Assembly (NCBI GenBank): GCA_026417195.1
Contig: JAOADS010000065.1
Span: forward strand, 1-10,766
DNA: 10,766 bases
DNA from: Ignavibacteria bacterium
Lineage (GTDB): Bacteria > Bacteroidota > Ignavibacteria > Tepidaquicellales > OLB5
Direction: 5' to 3'
The stretch's first letter is position 1; each line of letters opens with the position of its first letter. Positions 5,378-10,766 of this stretch are shown here, piece after piece. The notes below the pieces were generated by a model. The model saw nothing but the letters and a program-made list of their open reading frames with translations, was not told the DNA's origin and made no database searches. The position numbers were made by a program, and so were the translations under genes.

Positions 5378-7855
5378 TCACAATTTTTTAAGAACTTCTT
5401 CTACTTTCTTTCGGAAATGCTTATCTTTTGAAACAGAAATTAGTTCATTTAAAACATTCTTATAGATCTGATTTCCGGATTCTTCAATAAGATCTAAAAT
5501 AATTCTTTGTGTGCTTCGGGTATTTTCTTTTATTTTGTTTATCAGGAATCTTTCTACTTCTGAATTGTTTAAATACTTTCTAAGCAATGAGATTGCTGTA
5601 TTTCTTACCCTTGCTGTTGAACCCATGTCTCCATATTTAAGTAAAACCTTTAGGACTTCAGGGGAATTTGATCTGTCCAGAGCCTGTATTACACTACGTC
5701 TGATAATATCTGTATGAGAATCTCTGTTTATGTAAGTGATAATGGTTTCGTAAATTCTTTCGGGTGGAAGCAGTTTTGAAAGAGCAGTGATTGCATCTGC
5801 CACAGTGTAATAACTTTCCTCAGTCTCAATTATGTTTTTCAGAAATGACTCCCATATTTCAGGTCTCTTTAAAAGGGTTCTTTTATTTTCAAAGATGTTA
5901 CCAAGAAAGTTAATATACGCTCTCCTTACACGTGAGTCATTTTCTTTTTCAAAATATTCAATATACCTTTCATTATTTAAAATCTTATCTGACTTTCCCA
6001 GCGTTTGAACAGCTTCCGTTCTAACTCCCCAGAATTTATCGTTGCGGGCTGTTTCGAACAAAGCATTGATGATTTCATCATCATTCAGGAAGTCCTTTAA
6101 TCCAGTAATGGCTGTTATCCTGTCAATTGCATCAGGTGAATTTTTTAACTGATAAAGCCAGTCACTTTTGGGTTTTGAAAAGTAAAGCTTACATAAGACT
6201 TTGTTTCCTTTGTTAAATATAACAGAAAGAGGTTTTGAGCTTAATTTGAATTTATGTACTGAGGTTTTTTCTGATGATTCAAGTAAAATGTCTTGCTTGC
6301 CTGTAGATGTAATAATAGTCACAGGTACTGGTGTTCTGAAAACAGAGCTTGAATCAAGCCTTTGTATCTGGTGAACTTCAACAATGAGTTCATTGTTATT
6401 ATATTCATATTTTACTTTATACTCTGGCTGGCCTGCTCTGTAAATCCATTCATCAAAGAACCACTTCCAGCTTGCCGGCATTTTCTGTGTTATTTTATTC
6501 TGACCATCCATAACATAATGTAGGGCATCTATCAAGTCACCTGTTGAGACCGGTTTATGTTCATTACGTACGATGTAGGCATTAATGAAATTTCTGAAAT
6601 TATCATCACCAATAAGATATCTGAGCATATTAAGCACAACAGAGCCTTTACCATATGTATTAGCACTGTGACCTTCATTACTGTATACAGGTTTCCTTGA
6701 GACAGCTGAATCTGTCCAGATAGCCCCCTGTCCGTTCCTGTAAATACCGTAATCAAATTCATCCTTGCCGTAAAGGTATTCAAAGTAGAGAGCCTGAAAA
6801 TATGTAGCGAAACTTTCATTGAGCCATATCTCGCTCCAGTTCCTGCAGGTTACAACATTTCCCCACCAGTGATGAGCTATTTCATGAGCAACAAGACCTG
6901 TTGCATCATAGTCTGGTTCGGTAAACTCATCATAAACTGAACCGCTGAAAAGTACCACTGCACCGGTATTTTCCATTCCTCCGTATATGAAATCTTCAAC
7001 AACTACCTGGGAAAATTTTTCCCATGGATATCGGTACCCGATGTATTCTGAAAAGAATTCTATTATGTCAACAGTATGTCTGTAAGAACGCTTCCCCCAT
7101 TCTGATTTACCCGGAGGTACATACGATATAACCGGGATACCATCCCATGACTCTTCAATTTTATCCCAGTTACCGACTGCCAGCATGACAAGGTAGGAAA
7201 CGTGAGGTTTCTCCTGAACCCACTGCCACGTAATTGTTCCGTCTGAGTTTCTTCTTTTCTTCTCGAGCCTACCGTTTGAAAGTGTTTCGTAAATGCTGTC
7301 AACCGTTACTATAACTTCAGTTGCTGCCATATCATTTGGATAGTCGTAACAGGGAAACCAGTAACGGTTATCCTCACCTTCACCCTGTGTCCACACCTGA
7401 TAAGGTTTATCAGGAAAAGTTTCCGATGGCCCGATAAAATACATTCCTTTTTCTGGATTAATAACCGTGTATTCAATTTCATACATATATGGGAAACCGT
7501 TTTTAATCGCTTTTCCGGGAAAAATTGTAATTTCCTGACCGTCATATTCATATCTCATATCTTCAAAATCAAGTGCTTCCTGCTGATTATCAGTTGCACT
7601 GAAAATCCAGCCCTTAACACTTTTAACATTCATCCCGACGGCATCAACCTTAAAACTCTCCAAGTTTTCTGTAATGGACTTAATCAGAGTGGTGACTTTA
7701 CCTTCTACTTTTTTAGCTTTCAAGTCAAGCCTTACCTCAATTGAAATATTCTGGACATCGTATACTCTGTTTCTCTCATCAGGCTGATGATCAAATATCT
7801 GAGAAAAGGAAAGTGAAACAAAAATGAAAAGGAAAACAGTAAGTTTTTTAAACAT
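5378..7855 (-). CDS. Secreted M1-family zinc aminopeptidase with C-terminal HEAT-like repeats
   Basis: M1 peptidases remove N-terminal residues from peptides using one zinc ion. This one has a signal peptide (residues 1-19, MFKKLTVFLFIFVSLSFSQ), so it acts in the periplasm or outside the cell. Residues about 30-230 are the N-terminal beta domain. The catalytic domain has the substrate-anchoring YGGMENTG (291-298), the zinc site HEIAHHWWGN (324-333, ligands His324 and His328, base Glu325), the third ligand Glu347 in WLNESFATYF exactly 19 residues after His328, and the likely catalytic Tyr401 in NTYGKGS. A short beta domain (about 475-560) follows. Residues about 565-825 form paired helices that read as HEAT-like repeats, for example FWGVRTEAVQTLGK, SRVRRAYINFLGNI, IIRRSVIQALDRS and ARVRNTAISLLRKYL. 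There is no visible sorting domain. The 825 residues match large M1 enzymes. It may feed on extracellular peptides; its exact specificity is not readable. Confidence 0.93.
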   Translation of the reverse strand: MFKKLTVFLFIFVSLSFSQIFDHQPDERNRVYDVQNISIEVRLDLKAKKVEGKVTTLIKSITENLESFKVDAVGMNVKSVKGWIFSATDNQQEALDFEDMRYEYDGQEITIFPGKAIKNGFPYMYEIEYTVINPEKGMYFIGPSETFPDKPYQVWTQGEGEDNRYWFPCYDYPNDMAATEVIVTVDSIYETLSNGRLEKKRRNSDGTITWQWVQEKPHVSYLVMLAVGNWDKIEESWDGIPVISYVPPGKSEWGKRSYRHTVDIIEFFSEYIGYRYPWEKFSQVVVEDFIYGGMENTGAVVLFSGSVYDEFTEPDYDATGLVAHEIAHHWWGNVVTCRNWSEIWLNESFATYFQALYFEYLYGKDEFDYGIYRNGQGAIWTDSAVSRKPVYSNEGHSANTYGKGSVVLNMLRYLIGDDNFRNFINAYIVRNEHKPVSTGDLIDALHYVMDGQNKITQKMPASWKWFFDEWIYRAGQPEYKVKYEYNNNELIVEVHQIQRLDSSSVFRTPVPVTIITSTGKQDILLESSEKTSVHKFKLSSKPLSVIFNKGNKVLCKLYFSKPKSDWLYQLKNSPDAIDRITAITGLKDFLNDDEIINALFETARNDKFWGVRTEAVQTLGKSDKILNNERYIEYFEKENDSRVRRAYINFLGNIFENKRTLLKRPEIWESFLKNIIETEESYYTVADAITALSKLLPPERIYETIITYINRDSHTDIIRRSVIQALDRSNSPEVLKVLLKYGDMGSTARVRNTAISLLRKYLNNSEVERFLINKIKENTRSTQRIILDLIEESGNQIYKNVLNELISVSKDKHFRKKVEEVLKKL

Positions 7856-8007
7856 ACTTTGTAACTTATTTAATTCGAAATGAAAAGTACATTATTCAGA
7901 GTGTTTAGATAATTTGTTTTATGTAATTTTCTCCTGAGCAAGGTTTCAACATTTAAGCTATTAATTCTTGAAATTCTTTGAAGTGAATTATTTTCTATTT
8001 TTAGGAA

Positions 8008-9270
8008 CTATTTTCTGAAAAGAACTATTCTGTTGGTGTTTGTACCTTTACTGTTGTTAGACACCCCCCATATATTGGATGTCTTGGTGAATATCTGTTC
8101 ATTAACTATAATCCCATAGCATTCAAATCCTTTGCTTATCCCGATATCCACAATATACTCATCAAGTTTTATTTCACCCTTTCTTACTTCACCTACCTCG
8201 AAAGCAACGTGAGCTTTCCTTTTGGTAATTCTGTACAGTTCTGAAAAAACACCAGATATAAAATTACACCAGTCTTCCAATCTTCTGGTTATAGTGATTT
8301 TTTCAGATACTTCTTCAACGTCAATGTTATTAAACCAGCAGCGTAACCAGTTATCTTCAGCATATTGAACTATGTCCAAAAAAGGTGGAGAGGTAACAGT
8401 TAAATGAACAGATGAATCTGGGATTTCGTTTGTTTCCCGTGCATCTTTGGTTAGAAAATTTGCAGATTTGGATATTGAGCGCAATTGCTTGACATGCTCA
8501 GCTTTAATATCACGGAGCAAATCATAACTCTTATTTAAAATTATTGATTTCGTGTTTCGGTAAGAAGGCACCTGTTTTCTTTGCTTATTTATCTTTTCCT
8601 GCTTTTCGGGTGATAGAGCCTGATTAGGAGGTAAGGTGTACACTGAAAAGAAACCTTTTGAATGACCGGTAAGTCTGTTAGTTGCAACCATTCTGATCCA
8701 TAGATCAACTTCATCTTCTTTTTTTGTTTCTCTTTTCTCGGAAAGGTAATTTCTTAATGAAAGAATTTCACAGAAAGTTTGTTCATGAAAAAACATACTC
8801 AGATCGATATCTGATTTAATATCGTTGCGTATAGGAATACTTTTTATTCTTTCTTCAAGTTCTTTGATTGAAGGTATAAGTAATCTGGGTTTACACAGAA
8901 TTTCACTTAAAGGATTAATATCATTTGAAATCACATTCCTTCCTAAAAGAGCAGCTTCAATGACTGTTGTACCTCTGCCTGAAAAAGGATCGTAAACAAC
9001 GTCACCTTCTTTTGTCAGCAACTTTATAAAAAATCTGGGAAGATGGGGCTTGAAACAAGCCCTGTATGAAATTTCATGAATTGAGTTTGCTTGTCTTTGC
9101 CTTGAGGTCCAGAATTCGTTTACAAAACGAGGTACTTTGTTCCCTCCGAAAGTATTGCATTCATCTATTACTGCCTGAGGACTGTAAAATAAACTTTCAT
9201 TATTGGTCAGTGAATAATTTGAAACGAATTGAGAAAAGTCTTTAGGATGTTTTATTTCATGAACAGACAT
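8008..9270 (-). CDS. Solitary DNA methyltransferase, probable amino (N4-cytosine or N6-adenine) type
   Basis: The 420 residues carry the two main motifs of S-adenosylmethionine-dependent amino-methyltransferases acting on DNA. Motif I is VYDPFSGRGTT (92-102), followed by the acidic NDINP (116-120). Motif IV is TSPPF (293-297), preceded by DSSVHLTV. The order I then IV, with about 190 residues between, puts the likely target-recognition region at about 125-285. It contains NRLTGHSKGFFSVYTLPPNQ (198-217), a strikingly specific stretch. TSPPF is commoner in N4-cytosine enzymes than the DPPY of N6-adenine enzymes, but this is not decisive, and an RNA target cannot be excluded. After motif IV, AHVAFEVGEVRKGE (354-367) resembles the usual strand that follows. 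No restriction gene is next to it, so it looks like an orphan. It starts 32 bases downstream of the ispG stop on the same strand and may share its transcript. The stop is TAG at 8010-8008. Confidence 0.82.
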   Translation of the reverse strand: MSVHEIKHPKDFSQFVSNYSLTNNESLFYSPQAVIDECNTFGGNKVPRFVNEFWTSRQRQANSIHEISYRACFKPHLPRFFIKLLTKEGDVVYDPFSGRGTTVIEAALLGRNVISNDINPLSEILCKPRLLIPSIKELEERIKSIPIRNDIKSDIDLSMFFHEQTFCEILSLRNYLSEKRETKKEDEVDLWIRMVATNRLTGHSKGFFSVYTLPPNQALSPEKQEKINKQRKQVPSYRNTKSIILNKSYDLLRDIKAEHVKQLRSISKSANFLTKDARETNEIPDSSVHLTVTSPPFLDIVQYAEDNWLRCWFNNIDVEEVSEKITITRRLEDWCNFISGVFSELYRITKRKAHVAFEVGEVRKGEIKLDEYIVDIGISKGFECYGIIVNEQIFTKTSNIWGVSNNSKGTNTNRIVLFRK

Positions 9271-9302
9271 TAACTAGGAATTGATGTTTAAGTTATTATC
9301 AG

Positions 9303-10747
9303 TTATTGTTCCTGCCAAACACCATCATCTTTCATTAAAGAAATTAGTTCATCCAGTGCATCATTATAAGGAATACCTCTTTTAATGACTTCCTTTCCCC
9401 GGTAAAGCGAAACCCAACCCGGACCTGAGCCTACAAATCCGTAGTCTGCATCAGCCATTTCTCCAGGTCCGTTCACTATACATCCCATGATAGCAATCTT
9501 AACTCCCTTGAGATGACTTGTTTTCTCCTTGATCATGGCAGTAGTTTTCTGAAGGTCAAACTGAGTTCTCCCGCACGAAGGGCAGGAGATATATTCAGTT
9601 TTTGATATTCTTGTTCTGGTTGCCTGAAGTATTCCGAATGAAATCTGATTTAATCTGTCAGTTGAAACTTCATCAGATTCAAGCCAGATTCCGTCGCCGA
9701 GACCGTCAGTTAGCAAACCCCCGAAATCAGTAGCTGAATATAGCATTAAATCCTCAACGTCAAGTTTACTGTAAGTCCTTTTTATAATAACCGGCACCGG
9801 AACGTCTCTGTTAATCAGTTCTACAAGGGCTCTCCTGATATCTGCCATAGCATGTGAACGATTCGTTTTTAGAATTATAACACAGAATCTGTCCCTTGAT
9901 ATCTCGTCGGCAAGTTGGTAAAGCTCATCTGTTGTTATTTCCAGAAAATTAATTCTGAAAGACTTCCTTTCTGCTGTGATGTATTGCTGTGCGGTAAACA
10001 GAGGAAATGAATCTGATTTATCATTTAGTGTGATCCAGTAGCTGTAATCGAAAACTTTACCCAATGTTCCGGGTAAGGCATAATTTATATCTGAAGAGCC
10101 AAGATAAATAAAATCGGCTGCATAATCTGAAATCTCCCATTTGTCAAGTTCCGCGGAATATTTATAGCCGATTTTACGAAGGTATTCCGGTGAGCTGAGC
10201 ATATCTTTTTCAGCGGTAGCGAATACAACAGGAACATGACCACCTCCTATTTTATCAACCTCAAGTGTTAATCTCCTATTATAAGTGAAAGGATCAACAG
10301 GATAGTCAGTTATTTCAGGAATCGGTTTTTCCTGTTTTACTTCATCAGAACGTAAGGAATATCTTCGTACTAAACGTTTGCATACGGGAAGTTCAAATTC
10401 CGGTTCTTCAGTTAAAGAAACCCTGATTGTATCACCAAGTCCGTCCTCAAGAAGCGTTCCTATGCCTGCAGAGGATTTAATTCTTCCGTCTTCTCCGTCT
10501 CCGGCTTCAGTAACTCCAAGATGCAGTGGATAATTCATATTTTCTTCAATCATCTTGTTCACAAGTAATCTGTATGCCTGAACCATAACCTTAGGATTTG
10601 AAGCTTTCATTGAAAGGACTATGTTGTAAAATCCATGATCTTCGCATATCCTTACAAACTCTAGTGCGGATTCAACCATACCAAGGGGAGTGTCTCCGTA
10701 ACGGTTCATGATCCTGTCTGAGAGGGAACCGTGATTTGTACCTATTC
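9303..10747 (-). CDS. ispG: 4-hydroxy-3-methylbut-2-enyl diphosphate synthase (IspG/GcpE), long type, N-terminus missing
   Basis: IspG is an iron-sulfur enzyme that reduces and opens methylerythritol cyclodiphosphate to HMBPP, the next-to-last step of the MEP pathway. The frame is open to the right end without a start: before the Met codon at 10709 it continues upstream as IGTNHGSLSDRI, a conserved IspG segment, so that Met is internal. By comparison with E. coli about 130-150 residues are missing. Counting from the Met at 10709, the first barrel ends with HLGVTEAGDGEDGRIKSSAG (63-82). An inserted domain (about 115-365) follows, typical of the long plant, chlamydial and Bacteroidota form. The C-terminal domain has the cluster cysteines C376-x2-C379 (CPSCGRTQFD) and C410 in GCIVNGPGE. 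The gene ends 32 bases before the methyltransferase. The right end is joined to sequencing adapter. Confidence 0.95.
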
Positions 10748-10766
10748 CTGTCTCTTATACACATCT
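10748..10766. other. Nextera/Tn5 mosaic-end adapter left at the contig end
   Basis: CTGTCTCTTATACACATCT is exactly the 19-base Tn5 mosaic-end sequence used in Nextera libraries. It lies at the extreme right end and interrupts the ispG reading frame, putting a stop (TAA) in that frame at 10757-10755. It also turns the codon at the join (10748-10746) into GGA (Gly), where the family normally has Arg before Ile-Gly. This is untrimmed library adapter, not genome. Confidence 0.95.

Noticed and set aside
6532..7551. Several minus-strand open frames within the M1 peptidase gene
   Set aside because: They are shadows in another frame; the main frame holds the zinc site and is continuous.
7856..8007. 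A small gene or RNA in the 152-base gap between the M1 peptidase and methyltransferase genes
   Set aside because: The gap is AT-rich with no open frame, strong hairpin or promoter box that I could defend.
8008..9270. A restriction-modification or phage-defence cassette
   Set aside because: The neighbours are ispG and an M1 peptidase; no nuclease, helicase or defence gene is in the window.
10748..10766. End of a Tn5-like transposon in the genome
   Set aside because: It is exactly the engineered mosaic end, sits at the last base and has no transposase or target duplication; library adapter is far more likely.

Overview
The window is an AT-rich bacterial chromosome segment, mostly housekeeping genes with a few accessory ones. 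Several signs suggest a member of the Bacteroidota/Chlorobiota (FCB) group, possibly an Ignavibacteria-like lineage. Genes lack clear Shine-Dalgarno sites, promoter-like TAnnTTTG boxes sit in two gaps, IspG is the long type with an inserted domain, and there is a secreted M1 peptidase with a helical-repeat tail. This placement is inference from gene character, not a search result.

Layout. Positions 1-1383 (minus strand) hold the first 61 codons of purT and, upstream of it with an ATGA overlap, a serine peptidase of the S51 (dipeptidase E/cyanophycinase) type fused to a SnoaL/NTF2-like domain. A 377-base divergent gap (1384-1760) holds a candidate promoter for eno and an imperfect dyad. Positions 1761-4828 (plus strand) hold eno, queA and ispD. 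A hairpin terminator lies between queA and ispD, and a two-way terminator follows ispD. From 4888 to the right end everything is on the minus strand: a small secreted cysteine-containing protein, a secreted M1 aminopeptidase with HEAT-like repeats, a solitary DNA methyltransferase, and ispG, which is cut by the right end.

How the genes relate. ispD and ispG both serve the MEP isoprenoid pathway but lie on opposite strands and are not one operon. eno (glycolysis) and queA (tRNA queuosine) are 4 bases apart. purT serves de novo purine synthesis. The methyltransferase sits 32 bases downstream of ispG with no visible restriction enzyme.

The last 19 bases (10748-10766) match the Nextera/Tn5 mosaic-end adapter exactly, so the right end is a library artefact and the genomic sequence stops at about 10747. 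I found no CRISPR array, tRNA, rRNA, insertion sequence or defence island, and no convincing new multi-gene system. The most unusual items are the S51-SnoaL fusion, the four-cysteine secreted protein and the orphan methyltransferase.
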